Below are positions 1 to 8,178 of a stretch of 64,000 nt of DNA, one piece after another. The notes beneath the pieces were generated by a model. It was not told the DNA's origin. It was given only the letters and a program-made list of their open reading frames with translations, and made no database searches. Source of the stretch: Pseudanabaena mucicola str. Chao 1806 (GTDB lineage Bacteria; Cyanobacteriota; Cyanobacteriia; Pseudanabaenales; Pseudanabaenaceae). Within the stretch, counting starts at the first letter, position 1; each line of letters begins with the position of its first letter. The stretch covers positions 775,001 through 839,000 of the forward strand of contig NZ_CP097329.1 in NCBI RefSeq assembly GCF_030323025.1, written 5' to 3'. A program made the translations under genes and the position numbers.

Positions 1-775
1 ATCTACAACTGCCAATACCCTCACGGCTCCCTACAATGACCTTGAAACAGTCAAACAGTTATTCGCGGAAAATCCCGATCAAATTTCTGGTGTGATCATC
101 GAGCCAGTGGTCGGTAATGCGGGATGTATCGTACCTAAGGACGGATTCTTGCAAGGCTTAAAGGATCTCTGTCATGCCAATGGCGCATTATTAGTATTTG
201 ATGAAGTGATGACAGGCTTCCGTCTTTCCTATGGTGGTGCACAGGCGCGTTTCGGCATTACGCCCGACTTGACGACAATGGGTAAAGTCATCGGTGGGGG
301 GCTACCTGTGGGCGCATATGGTGGTCGCAAAGAGATTATGTCCCTAGTTGCTCCTGCGGGTCCTATGTATCAGGCTGGCACATTATCAGGGAATCCTTTG
401 GCAATGACAGCAGGAATCAAGACGATGGAAATCCTCAAGCGCGCTGGCTCCTATGAATATCTTGAGCAGATCACGAAAAAACTCGCCGACGGTATGTTGG
501 CGATCGCCCATGAAACTGGTCATGCTGCTACAGGCAACATTGTTGGTGCGATGTTCTGTATGTTCTTTACCAATCAAAAGGTGTACAGCTACGAAGACGC
601 AAAAACTAGCGATACTGCCAAGTTTGCTAAATTCCATCGTGCCATGTTAGAGCATGGTGTTTACCTTGCTCCATCACAGTTTGAGGCTGGTTTTACCTCT
701 CTTGCCCATACTGATGCTGATATTGAGGCAACCCTCACTGCAGCCCGTACTGTATTGTCACAAATCTCTGCCTAG
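1..775 (+). CDS. hemL: Glutamate-1-semialdehyde 2,1-aminomutase, 3' part
   Basis: PLP-dependent enzyme that converts glutamate-1-semialdehyde to 5-aminolevulinate, the committed C5 step toward heme, chlorophyll and bilins in the cytoplasm. The reading frame is open from base 2, so the gene begins outside the window. Visible are the class III aminotransferase stretch with [10 protein letters not shown] (about positions 197-226) and the PLP-binding lysine in [10 protein letters not shown] (Lys codon about 284-286), followed by [14 protein letters not shown], typical of HemL. The C-terminus is intact and ends at the TAG. No oddities in the visible part. Identity is essentially certain from these motifs; only the N-terminus is missing. 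Confidence 0.95.
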   Translation, partial: STTANTLTAPYNDLETVKQLFAENPDQISGVIIEPVVGNAGCIVPKDGFLQGLKDLCHANGALLVFDEVMTGFRLSYGGAQARFGITPDLTTMGKVIGGGLPVGAYGGRKEIMSLVAPAGPMYQAGTLSGNPLAMTAGIKTMEILKRAGSYEYLEQITKKLADGMLAIAHETGHAATGNIVGAMFCMFFTNQKVYSYEDAKTSDTAKFAKFHRAMLEHGVYLAPSQFEAGFTSLAHTDADIEATLTAARTVLSQISA

Positions 776-781
776 ACTAGG

Positions 782-814
782 TTTGATGAGATGAGCAATG
801 CTCATCTCATCAAA
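782..814. other. Stem-loop downstream of hemL
   Basis: A perfect 16-bp inverted repeat (TTTGATGAGATGAGCA and its complement) lies a few bases after the hemL stop. It is followed by a run of A rather than T on the plus strand, so it is not a classical intrinsic terminator for hemL. It may act as an mRNA 3' end stabiliser. Confidence 0.5.
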
Positions 815-957
815 AAAAATACATTCAGTGGCGGCTTTCGCAAAAATTCATTTACAATATTCATTAAACTTTCTAAGTTTGTCTGCTAGCGAACTACGCC
901 AGTTTGATTTATATCCTTAGAATATCGAGGCATTGAACTTTCCCTTAACTAAACCCG

Positions 958-1584
958 ATGCTGACAGAAAATTCAACTGCTAGTACAAAATCTAATAATG
1001 GTAATTACAACAGCTCGATCGCACCTGTACAAAGGGCTGATTATTATATGAGCTTGCACAAAGAATTAGACCATCTTGAAGAAATGGTGCTAGAGAGCGG
1101 TCCCCGTGTGATGGGTCATACAGTTATAGATGAAGAAAAGTTATGTCAGCAAATTGATCGCGTTAGGTTATCAGTACCTGAATCGATCGCGAAGGCAGAA
1201 GAGATCCTCCTATACAAACAAGATCTCATTGCGGAAGCGCAACAATATGCTGAAGATTTGATTAAATCTGCTGAGCTTCGAGCTAGTCAACTACTCGAAG
1301 AATCATTGATTATCCGTCAAGCTGAGCAAGAGGCAAGTCAAATCCGCCGCGAAACACAAGAAGAATGTGAACAAATGCGATTGCAAGCCCTAAATGAGGT
1401 TAACCAAATGCGTCGGCAAGCCCAAAAAGATCTTGATAATCTACATCAAATCGTATCTAGCGAAGTCCAAGACATGCAACGTGGAGCAGATGAATATAGC
1501 GATCGCGTATTAGGCAATCTTGAATCACAGCTCATTGACATGATCAAGATTGTTCAAAACGGCCGCAAAGAGTTACGACTTTAA
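958..1584 (+). CDS. Coiled-coil protein, DivIVA/AtpF-like, function unknown
   Basis: Predicted cytoplasmic protein of 208 aa. After a polar N-terminal 20 residues, a segment beginning QRADYYMSLHKELDHLEEMV (about residues 25-44) is followed by a continuous charged helix of roughly residues 75-185, rich in Glu, Gln, Arg and Ala with heptad spacing. This is typical of cyanobacterial coiled-coil proteins annotated as DivIVA-domain or ATP-synthase-b-like. No membrane segment or signal peptide is seen. It stands alone, co-directional with hemL and the RRM gene but separated from both by long gaps. A structural or cell-division-scaffold role is plausible from the family type only; the sequence shows no catalytic motif. 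Confidence 0.6.
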   Translation: MLTENSTASTKSNNGNYNSSIAPVQRADYYMSLHKELDHLEEMVLESGPRVMGHTVIDEEKLCQQIDRVRLSVPESIAKAEEILLYKQDLIAEAQQYAEDLIKSAELRASQLLEESLIIRQAEQEASQIRRETQEECEQMRLQALNEVNQMRRQAQKDLDNLHQIVSSEVQDMQRGADEYSDRVLGNLESQLIDMIKIVQNGRKELRL

Positions 1585-1957
1585 AGATTTTTCTGTCTTA
1601 CACCAAAACATCCAAAGTAAATGCAGGTTAAGACATAGATGACTATTTTTTCTCATCTTGAACGTCATAAAAAAGCTTATGTCTAGACCTTAGGTAACTG
1701 TAAAATCAATGTAAATTGATCAAGTTTTGATACTTTCATTACATTTCATTTGGAAGATGAGCATTTTGTATGCTATGTTTTTACATGGCGCAAGAGTGCC
1801 ACTTCAAACATTAAATTAAACTGATCGCAGGTAGCACGTAATCAATAGCTCCAATTTAAGCTAGCAAGTAGCAAACAAGTTTTTTAAACAAGTTTTTTTG
1901 TAGCGGATGCTCTAGTCACCTGCTGAAGATTTCATAGCGTAGAGGTTTTCTATTATC
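1585..1957. other. Intergenic stretch, probable leader of the RRM gene
   Basis: 373 AT-rich bases without a convincing ORF, RNA gene or repeat. Cyanobacterial rbp genes often have long cold-responsive leaders, so part of this may be transcribed 5' UTR, but nothing in the sequence proves it. Confidence 0.3.
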
Positions 1958-2467
1958 ATGTCCATCCGCCTTTATGTTGGCAACCTGCCAGCAGAATTAG
2001 ATCGCCAAGCTCTAGAAAAAATTTTCAATGAATCAGGTGATTCAGTATCTTTGAAAGTTATAACTGATCGCAAAACAGGCAAATGCCGAGGTTTTGGATT
2101 TGTGACCGTCGGATCTGATGAAGTTGCCGATACAGTCATTGAGAAATTTAATGGTTATGACTTCAATGGTGCTGTATTAAAACTGGAAAAAGCTCTTCCT
2201 CGCACTAAAGGTAAGGGAGAAGAAAGTTCTAATGAGGAAGGAACTGATGAATCTGTAAAATCAGATGTTGAATCTTCGTCATCAGTTGCTGCACCAGTTA
2301 AAGCTGCCGCTAAACGCAAAAAACGTAATAACAACAAAAAATCTACTGGAAGTTCATCTTCTAGCTCCGCTAGTTCGACTGAAGCACATCAGCCCGATCC
2401 ACGATGGGCTTCTGATCTTGAGCGCCTCAAGCAACAGCTACTAGAAGCACAAGGTGCAGCTAAGTAG
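1958..2467 (+). CDS. RRM-type RNA-binding protein
   Basis: Small RNA-binding protein of 169 aa. One RNA recognition motif fills residues 1-80, with RNP2 LYVGNL (residues 5-10) and RNP1 KCRGFGFV (42-49). In the family these bind single-stranded RNA and are often cold- or stress-induced. The C-terminal half is unusual: an acidic/serine stretch, then a basic KRKKRNNNKK-like patch (about residues 120-130), a polyserine run, and an amphipathic tail ending LKQQLLEAQGAAK, instead of the short or glycine-rich tail of common cyanobacterial Rbps. The long upstream gap would allow leader-based regulation. A strong terminator follows directly. Family assignment is firm; the RNA targets are unknown. Confidence 0.9.
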   Translation: MSIRLYVGNLPAELDRQALEKIFNESGDSVSLKVITDRKTGKCRGFGFVTVGSDEVADTVIEKFNGYDFNGAVLKLEKALPRTKGKGEESSNEEGTDESVKSDVESSSSVAAPVKAAAKRKKRNNNKKSTGSSSSSSASSTEAHQPDPRWASDLERLKQQLLEAQGAAK

Positions 2468-2515
2468 AAAGTCATAAAAAAGCCCTTGCTTAGCAAGGGC
2501 TTTTTTATGACTTTT
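2468..2515. terminator. Bidirectional terminator between the RRM gene and the YdcF-like gene
   Basis: A perfect 22-bp stem around a TTA loop, with A-rich and T-rich arms on both sides, lies between two convergent genes. It has the form of an intrinsic terminator usable from both strands. Confidence 0.85.
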
Positions 2516-3854
2516 ATTTGGTGGTAGGAGTTTTTTCAACTACTGGCTTCGGGTAGTAAGGACTTTCATCGGTTAAGGGTGGGCGTAGCCAGAATCTCAA
2601 AGTGTAAAAAATTAGTTCTTTAAGTTCTGTCCATGCACGTTCTGATCGTACAAAAGATGTGGCACTAAATAGAAAATATTGATGTCGAATCTGAAACTGC
2701 TTACCAATTGGCCATGGACATTGCTTGGCTAAATCTGTATGACTATCCGAGGGATAGGCGGCAGTGGTTAGAGAAGTATTAAGCTCTTGATTTCTAAATG
2801 ATAAAAATGCTCGGGTTGCTTCGATTGGAGAAGTAATAAGTAAAATTCTTGAACTATTTCGCTTATCTTCTCGTAATAACTTATTTTTTTCTAAGGTTTT
2901 AATAAGTTTAGTGATTTCATCGCCACTACTCCGTATGGTCATTCCAAATGGCTCAATAATGATAAATGGACGAATTCCTGAAAAATTAGGCAAGTTAGTT
3001 AGAGCTGCACACATTTGATCAGCCTCGGTTAAATCAATTTGAGGTAGAGCATCGCTAGGACTGGCAGAATTCGTAAAAAAGACTTCATAGCGAGGATCGT
3101 AACGTAATCCAATGTTAGTTACTTCAGATCGACTAGCGATCTCATTTCTAACATTTTCTTTAGTACGAATTGGTGGAGATTCTGGAGATGTGAGGCAGGG
3201 ATAACCTTTAGTTGGAGGACGAGTTGTGTGTCTACCACCACTTAGGAGAATGTAGGGCTTTTGTTGAGCATTAGCAGCATTCCAAAGTTTGCTCGCTTCT
3301 TGAAGACGTGGCTCATAGGGAGGATTTTCAGCAAGTACCACAATGAGATCGTAAACACCACGCTTAAAATTTACTAGTTCTCTTTCTAATAAATTGCGTA
3401 TTGGACGACGATAAGATTGCTCGATCACGTTAGCGCCTTGCTGCTCAAAGTAACAAGTAAATAGTTCTGATGTTGCATTATTTGTAGATACAGCAAAAAG
3501 AATTAGAACGATTAATATCTCCTTAGAGACAATAGCTAATTTATCTGCAGCGCCTTTGTTATCAACCTTATCCCCACTTTTGATTTTTAAATCTTTTAGC
3601 CTTAACCAAAAATTGAAAAATATTAATAGTAAGATGATCCCAGTTAATGTAAAGGGGAAAGATAGAAACTCAACAACAATCTTGGGGATTGGATCTTCAA
3701 CAAATCTAAAACTTGCGAAAATAATAACAACTAATGCTGTAAATACAACCAAGCCAAAGATGCGAAACCAATCTTTGGGAATAGCCCTAAACAGAATAAT
3801 AAAGACTGGGATAGCAATAATCCAAATTAGAATATTGGTTAATAGATCGAACAC
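2514..3854 (-). CDS. Membrane-anchored YdcF/ElyC-like (DUF218) protein
   Basis: 446-aa protein with several hydrophobic segments in residues 1-90 and another near 110-125, followed by a soluble domain. That domain shows the DUF218 pattern: a strand ending IVVLAENPP, a helix with PRLQEASKLW, then ILLSGGR (about residues 170-210), later RILLITSPIEATRAFLSFR (about 340-360), and a C-terminal helix SERAWTELKELIFYTLRF. In this family (SanA/ElyC/YdcF) such proteins act at the envelope, some in peptidoglycan or antigen precursor metabolism. The spacing between the two core motifs is longer than usual, so it is a divergent member. It converges on the RRM gene with a shared terminator. Family call is by motif recognition only. 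Confidence 0.55.
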   Translation of the reverse strand: MFDLLTNILIWIIAIPVFIILFRAIPKDWFRIFGLVVFTALVVIIFASFRFVEDPIPKIVVEFLSFPFTLTGIILLLIFFNFWLRLKDLKIKSGDKVDNKGAADKLAIVSKEILIVLILFAVSTNNATSELFTCYFEQQGANVIEQSYRRPIRNLLERELVNFKRGVYDLIVVLAENPPYEPRLQEASKLWNAANAQQKPYILLSGGRHTTRPPTKGYPCLTSPESPPIRTKENVRNEIASRSEVTNIGLRYDPRYEVFFTNSASPSDALPQIDLTEADQMCAALTNLPNFSGIRPFIIIEPFGMTIRSSGDEITKLIKTLEKNKLLREDKRNSSRILLITSPIEATRAFLSFRNQELNTSLTTAAYPSDSHTDLAKQCPWPIGKQFQIRHQYFLFSATSFVRSERAWTELKELIFYTLRFWLRPPLTDESPYYPKPVVEKTPTTK

Positions 3855-4012
3855 GATCCCTCCAAAATTCTCTAGTAGTCCTCGTGCTGGACTGACGATA
3901 AATGTGTCAGTGCAATATGCTAGTCAATAGAGTCACATCTGTAAAGAGTTTTATCGAGTTTTATCTGACTTTTTCTGACAAATTTATGACTATTTTTTAA
4001 GACTCAAACTAT

Positions 4013-4873
4013 ATGTCCGCGCAAAAAGAATTACGTTTACCCAATTGGTTGCGCCCCAAAATTGGCAATGCCAGTGAAATCTCCGAAGTTCAGAAAATTA
4101 TTAAACAACGTGGGATTCATACCATTTGTGAGGAGGGGCGCTGTCCCAATCGGGCGGAGTGCTATTCCGAGAAGACAGCAACTTTTTTGTTGATGGGACC
4201 AACCTGTACTCGTGCCTGTGGCTTTTGCCAAGTAGACAAGGGGCATCAGCCTATGCCCCTTGATCCTGAGGAGGCAACTAAGGTTGCTGAGGCAGTTGAG
4301 CTAATGGGTTTAAATTATGTAGTACTGACTTCTGTAGCACGGGATGATTTAGCAGATCAGGGGGCTAGCTGCTTTGTAAAAGCAATGCAAGCAATTCGCC
4401 GATCGCGCCCAAATGTAAAAATCGAAGTATTAACGCCAGACTTTCGGGGCGATCGCCATTGCATCGAAACAGTGGTTGCGGCTGAGCCTATTTGCTACAA
4501 CCACAATATCGAGACCGTGCGGCGTTTGCAGGGTAAAGTGCGACGGGGAGCAAAATATGAGCGATCGCTCTCGGTTTTACGACTAGTCAAAGAACTTAAT
4601 CCCTGCATTGTTACTAAGTCGGGCTTGATGGTGGGGCATGGGGAAACGGAGGAGGAGCTAACCGAGGCAATGCGAGATTTATATGCAGTGGGTTGCAGTT
4701 CGATCACCATTGGGCAGTATTTGCGCCCATCCCTTGAGCATTTGGCTGTCCAGAAATATTGGACTCCCGAAGAGTTTGACCAATTAGGGGCGATCGCTCG
4801 GCAAATTGGATTTATCCATGTGCGATCAGGAGCCTTGGTGCGGAGTTCCTATCATGCTAGCCAAAATTCGTAA
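4013..4873 (+). CDS. lipA: Lipoyl synthase
   Basis: Radical SAM enzyme inserting two sulfurs into protein-bound octanoyl groups to make lipoyl cofactors for 2-oxoacid dehydrogenases and glycine cleavage. The 286-aa length is normal. The auxiliary 4Fe-4S cluster cysteines are at 39, 44 and 50 ([12 protein letters not shown]), and the radical-SAM CxxxCxxC cysteines at 65, 69 and 72 (CTRACGFC). The C-terminal RSSYHA carries the conserved serine ligand. Start ATG 4013 fits the family N-terminus (LPNWLRPKI). Monocistronic, with its own terminator. Identity is certain at family level; cyanobacteria often carry two LipA paralogs and which one this is cannot be told. Confidence 0.96.
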   Translation: MSAQKELRLPNWLRPKIGNASEISEVQKIIKQRGIHTICEEGRCPNRAECYSEKTATFLLMGPTCTRACGFCQVDKGHQPMPLDPEEATKVAEAVELMGLNYVVLTSVARDDLADQGASCFVKAMQAIRRSRPNVKIEVLTPDFRGDRHCIETVVAAEPICYNHNIETVRRLQGKVRRGAKYERSLSVLRLVKELNPCIVTKSGLMVGHGETEEELTEAMRDLYAVGCSSITIGQYLRPSLEHLAVQKYWTPEEFDQLGAIARQIGFIHVRSGALVRSSYHASQNS

Positions 4874-4900
4874 AACCGCTCCCTATGGGAGCAGTTTTAC
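4870..4900 (+). terminator. Intrinsic terminator of lipA
   Basis: Short hairpin (CCGCTCCC/GGGAGCAG with A- and T-rich arms) overlapping the lipA stop region and ending in a T-rich arm. Confidence 0.7.
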
Positions 4901-5090
4901 AAAAAAATAGCGGGTAATGGCAACGTCAGTAAATCCATTTCCCGCTAACTCTTGTTCAATGAAACAATTGAGACGCATCTATAAGTTCCCATGAAGCGAA
5001 AAGGGTTTTCATCAGCAAAAGCGCTTATTTGAAATGCTTTCTATATCAGCATTTTGGCTTGATCCATCTAATTAGAAATATCGCTACCCA

Positions 5091-5139
5091 AACCCCAAAG
5101 AGAGTTACGGCGCTACACGCCGTAACTCTCTTTGGGGTT
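5091..5139. repeat. Perfect 22-bp-stem palindrome overlapping the purK 3' end
   Basis: A 22-bp perfect inverted repeat with a 5-base loop. The purK stop codon lies in the loop (5113-5115), so one arm encodes the last residues of PurK. It may also serve as the purK terminator. Confidence 0.8.
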
Positions 5140-6321
5140 TTTATTACCGTACCAGATGCTTTCAATGCGATCACTAAGATCAATGGCAAGATCATGACTC
5201 TCTGCCAAAATTGTGACATGACCGAGTTTGCGCCCAACCGAAGAACTAGTTTTATTGTACCAATGAATGTGAGTATTTGGGAAATTGGCGATCGCCTTGA
5301 GTTTCTCTGCATAGCGAGAATACTCAATAGACTTATCAGAACATGTCCAAGTTGCCTTTTCATATCCCAAGAGATTGACCATCACCGCAACGTTCGCAAC
5401 CATTGCGACATCGCCTAAATCCATTCCACTAACTACACGGAGTAACTGCTCAAATTGGGAAGTATGACAGCCTTCAATCGTGTAATGTCCTGAATTGTGT
5501 GTGCGGGGAGCAATTTCATTCACACTAATTTCGCCTGATGCGGTTAAGAAGAACTCGATCCCAAATACGCCGATCGCATCCAGTGTCGTCACAATTTGGG
5601 TAGCAATAGTTTCCACCTGTTCGCGAATGCTTGGTGCAATCCGAGCAGGAGCAACTGTACGGCGACAAACTTGATTGGTTTGTAGAGTCTCGACTACAGG
5701 ATAAATAGAAATTGCGCCAGATTCCGAGCGAGCGGCTATGACCGCCAGTTCACTTTCAAAGGGAATGAATTTTTCAGCGATCGCAGAGGCTTTGTGCATA
5801 GTTTCCCAAGCAGATTGTAGTTCTACTTCATTGGCGATTACCCAAGTCCCCTTGCCATCATAACCATGTCTTCTCGCTTTGAGTACCAAGGGATAACTTA
5901 GATTTGTCGCTGCGGCTAAAAGTTCCGTTTCTGTCTCTACACTATAAAATTCAGGTGTGGGAATATGGTGATCGCGAAAATGTTGGCGTTGGTTCAGCTT
6001 ATCAACGGAAATAGCTAAGGTTTCTAATTTTGGTAAAAATAATAATTGGCGATCAACTTGATGATCGAGCAATTCTTGTAAAGCTACGAGATCAACGAAT
6101 TCATTCTCAAAGGTAATTACCTGACAATGTTCCGCAAGCTGAGCAGTGGCGATCTTATCGGCAACTTTGCCATAAATTACGCGATCGGCTACAGTTATTG
6201 CCGAATCGCCAGGATTGGCGGTTTGCACTGTGAGATGAAGTCCCAAACGTTTGGCAGCGATCGCCATCATCCAAGCAAGTTGACCACCACCAATCACCCC
6301 GATTTGTTGTCGAGTAACCAC
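5113..6321 (-). CDS. purK: 5-(carboxyamino)imidazole ribonucleotide synthase
   Basis: ATP-grasp enzyme of de novo purine synthesis: AIR + ATP + bicarbonate gives N5-CAIR in the cytoplasm. N-terminal GVIGGGQLAWM (residues 8-18), ATP-grasp core PLVLKARRHGYDGKGTW, and NEIAPRTHNSGHYTIEGC near residue 265 are diagnostic. The 402-aa length is normal for cyanobacteria. The start is GTG at 6321 with an AGGA ribosome site about 8 bases upstream. The last nine residues (NKNPKESYGV region) and the stop come from a palindromic repeat, so the native C-terminus may have been replaced. A probable 6S RNA gene lies divergently upstream. Identity is firm. Confidence 0.95.
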   Translation of the reverse strand: MVTRQQIGVIGGGQLAWMMAIAAKRLGLHLTVQTANPGDSAITVADRVIYGKVADKIATAQLAEHCQVITFENEFVDLVALQELLDHQVDRQLLFLPKLETLAISVDKLNQRQHFRDHHIPTPEFYSVETETELLAAATNLSYPLVLKARRHGYDGKGTWVIANEVELQSAWETMHKASAIAEKFIPFESELAVIAARSESGAISIYPVVETLQTNQVCRRTVAPARIAPSIREQVETIATQIVTTLDAIGVFGIEFFLTASGEISVNEIAPRTHNSGHYTIEGCHTSQFEQLLRVVSGMDLGDVAMVANVAVMVNLLGYEKATWTCSDKSIEYSRYAEKLKAIANFPNTHIHWYNKTSSSVGRKLGHVTILAESHDLAIDLSDRIESIWYGNKNPKESYGV

Positions 6322-6566
6322 TACAAAATTCCTGAATTAATCTATACAATTGCCAAATAGCAATACATTATAAGGCATTCATAATACTCAAATCACTGAG
6401 CAAATTTTCACCACCTCAGTTCCTTCATAAAACGAGAGAAAAGCTAACTTGCTTGCCTAAAAAGGAATGCCCTAATAAAGTTACAAAATATTTCCATAAA
6501 TCACATTCCAAAAATCACAAATAATACAGATTAATTTACAAAAATACTTCTAAAAATCGATAATCA

Positions 6567-6597
6567 TTGCATCTAGCCATTGAGACGAAAATATAGT
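6567..6597 (+). promoter_or_regulatory. Candidate promoter for the putative 6S RNA
   Basis: TTGCAT at 6567-6572 and TATAGT at 6592-6597, separated by 19 bases, resemble a sigma-70-type -35/-10 pair. They would start transcription near 6603. Prediction by eye only. Confidence 0.35.
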
Positions 6598-6602
6598 GAA
6601 TA

Positions 6603-6784
6603 GAGGGAATAACGATATGAACGCCCTATGTGATAGCGAGGTGAGCCTATAGCAGATAACTTTGAGAGTGAATGGTGACTGTAAAGGTTTGGAAGAACGC
6701 CAACATTATTATAAGCATTATCAGCCTGTGAAATTTTTGCCTAAGCAACACACAAAAAGCACTGCTATACAGTGCTTTTTATAA
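6603..6784 (+). ncRNA. ssaA: Candidate 6S RNA (ssaA-like)
   Basis: A protein-free segment with a promoter-like pair upstream (TATAGT at 6592) and a strong intrinsic terminator at its end (6754-6784) would give a transcript of about 180 nt. That is the size of cyanobacterial 6S RNA, which inhibits the housekeeping RNA polymerase holoenzyme. In several cyanobacteria the 6S gene sits beside purK, as here. An internal hairpin (AACTTT/AAAGGTT, about 6657-6701) could be the apical stem. I could not fold the full rod structure by eye, so the assignment rests on location, size and signals. A different small RNA is possible. Confidence 0.45.
6754..6784 (+). terminator. Intrinsic terminator of the putative 6S RNA
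   Basis: Hairpin AAAAAGCACTG-CTATA-CAGTGCTTTTT ending in T residues, immediately before the tRNA-Thr gene on the opposite strand. Confidence 0.7.
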
Positions 6785-6790
6785 AACTAA

Positions 6791-6862
6791 GCTGGGGACG
6801 AGACTCGAACTCGTGACCTACTGATTACAAATCAGTTGCTCTACCAACTGAGCTACACCAGC
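6791..6862 (-). tRNA. tRNA-Thr (anticodon TGT)
   Basis: A 72-nt cloverleaf on the minus strand. The anticodon loop TTTGTAA gives TGT (reads ACA, Thr), the D-arm is AGCTCAGTTGGTAGAGC-like and the T-arm ACGAG-TTCGAGT-CTCGT. CCA is not encoded. The acceptor stem has one mismatch (position 6 T opposite position 67 C), where most cyanobacterial tRNA-Thr have a pair. Otherwise normal. Confidence 0.95.
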
Positions 6863-6920
6863 AAATTTAGCCATAAAGCATAATAACAGAAGTGCGATCG
6901 CTTTAGCAATATTTAGAAAT

Positions 6921-6963
6921 CAGATAATTGAGCCGCCTGCGTAGCAGGCGGCTCAATTATCTG
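6921..6963. repeat. Palindromic repeat, 20-bp stem
   Basis: Perfect inverted repeat around a GTA loop (CAGATAATTGAGCCGCCTGC and complement). One of many hairpin-type intergenic repeats in this genome, in the gap between tRNA-Thr and the J-domain gene. Confidence 0.75.
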
Positions 6964-7075
6964 GAAGTGAGAGCCTAGACTAAAATTAGCCTTGTTTTTG
7001 CTTGTCAAGTGGTTGACTCTAATGGAATATCCCTACAAAATGCTTAATAAGCAAGTTTTTGGCTACATAGAAAAG

Positions 7076-7128
7076 CGAAGTACAGGTTTGTCTCCCCGCA
7101 TTTGGCGGGGAGACAAACCTGTACTTCG
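7076..7128. repeat. Palindromic repeat, 23-bp stem
   Basis: Near-perfect inverted repeat with the core GTTTGTCTCCCCGC. It is followed by AGACTGGTAAGC, which resembles the flank of the hairpin element at 30527-30621 (ACTAGACTGGTAGACGC), so the two are probably one family. Confidence 0.7.
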
Positions 7129-7213
7129 ATAGACTGGTAAGCTCTATATCGAGATTCTAAAAATTTGGCATAAAAACATAAACAGTTAGCTTAAACATAG
7201 ATTTCATAAGGAT

Positions 7214-7930
7214 ATGGCTAGGACAAGCGATCGCACAACAAATACCCAACAGGTAAATCACTACAAAACTCTGCGAATTAGCTATAACGCGAATCCTGCT
7301 GAGGTCAAAAGCGCTTATCGTGGACTAGTCAAAGAATTCCATCCCGATTGCAATCACCATCTTGATAATCATGATGATATTGCCTCGATCAATCTCGCCT
7401 ACGAAGTCCTCAGCAACCCTCAAGCTCGCGCCCATTACGATCGCAGTTTAGGGATTAGGCATAGTCCGAGTAGTAGCTCTCAAGGAGTTAAGCGATCTCC
7501 CACCAAGCGCGAAACCCATCTCAATGAAGATCAAAAAATTGATCGCTGGTGTAAACAGGTCTACGAGCCAATTATTGATCTTCTAGAAGGAATCCTTGAT
7601 AGCTTAGATGAACAGATTGATGCCCTTGCCAATGATCCCTACGACGATGGACTGATGGAAGATTTTGAGGACTACATCGATGAATGTCGAGGCTCCTATG
7701 CCAAGGCTCAGATTTTCTTTAGGGCGATTCCAAATCCTGCCTCCGCCGCAGGAATAGCCAGCTATCTTTATCACTGCCTCAATGCCATTAGTGACGGTAT
7801 CGAGGAATTAAATTATTTCACCTTAAATTATGATGATCAGCATTTGCATACAGGGCAAGAGCTATGGCGCAGGGCAGAAGAGATGCGTTACTACGCGCAA
7901 AGGGCAATGCAAAATTTGCAAACAAGTTAA
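7214..7930 (+). CDS. J-domain (DnaJ-like) co-chaperone
   Basis: 238-aa protein. Residues 15-80 form a J domain with the HPD motif at 43-45 (EFHPDCNHH), which stimulates Hsp70 ATPase. The rest is an acidic helical region with no G/F-rich, zinc-finger or CTD segments, so this is a type III J protein, not canonical DnaJ. It lies 248 bases upstream of dnaK on the same strand, so it may target that DnaK. Start ATG 7214 has an AAGGA ribosome site just upstream (7208-7212). What the C-terminal 150 residues bind is unknown. Confidence 0.85.
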   Translation: MARTSDRTTNTQQVNHYKTLRISYNANPAEVKSAYRGLVKEFHPDCNHHLDNHDDIASINLAYEVLSNPQARAHYDRSLGIRHSPSSSSQGVKRSPTKRETHLNEDQKIDRWCKQVYEPIIDLLEGILDSLDEQIDALANDPYDDGLMEDFEDYIDECRGSYAKAQIFFRAIPNPASAAGIASYLYHCLNAISDGIEELNYFTLNYDDQHLHTGQELWRRAEEMRYYAQRAMQNLQTS

Positions 7931-7964
7931 TTACAGCTACAGCAATTTTTAATTAAATTAACCA

Positions 7965-8015
7965 CCAGAATTTTTTTGAAAGTGTTGCGAAGCAACACTT
8001 TCAAAAAAATTCTGG
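7965..8015. repeat. Palindromic repeat, GAAAGTG family
   Basis: Perfect 24-bp stem around GAA (core TTTTTGAAAGTGTTGC), followed by GGGTTTGGG. Related copies with the same core and downstream flank lie at 21522-21575, 24510-24590 and 36549-36602. Confidence 0.75.
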
Positions 8016-8178
8016 GTTTGGGCTTGAGCGCAAAGCGCTACAGAGTACGGTAAACCCTACAGAATTAGGTAGAGTACCCCTGATGTGCTAATCGGGAAAA
8101 GTAGTTAATCTGGTATGAGATTAAAAGGATTAACACAAAAGTTAACTTAAGAAGTAGAGATTAGGAGTAGGAAGCCTT

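Noticed and set aside
5029-5418. ORF on the plus strand across the purK 3' end
   Set aside because: Antisense to purK and partly made of the palindrome; no family similarity.
8080-8178. Search for a CIRCE operator upstream of dnaK
   Set aside because: No TTAGCACTC-N9-GAGTGCTAA or close variant is present; regulation must be otherwise.
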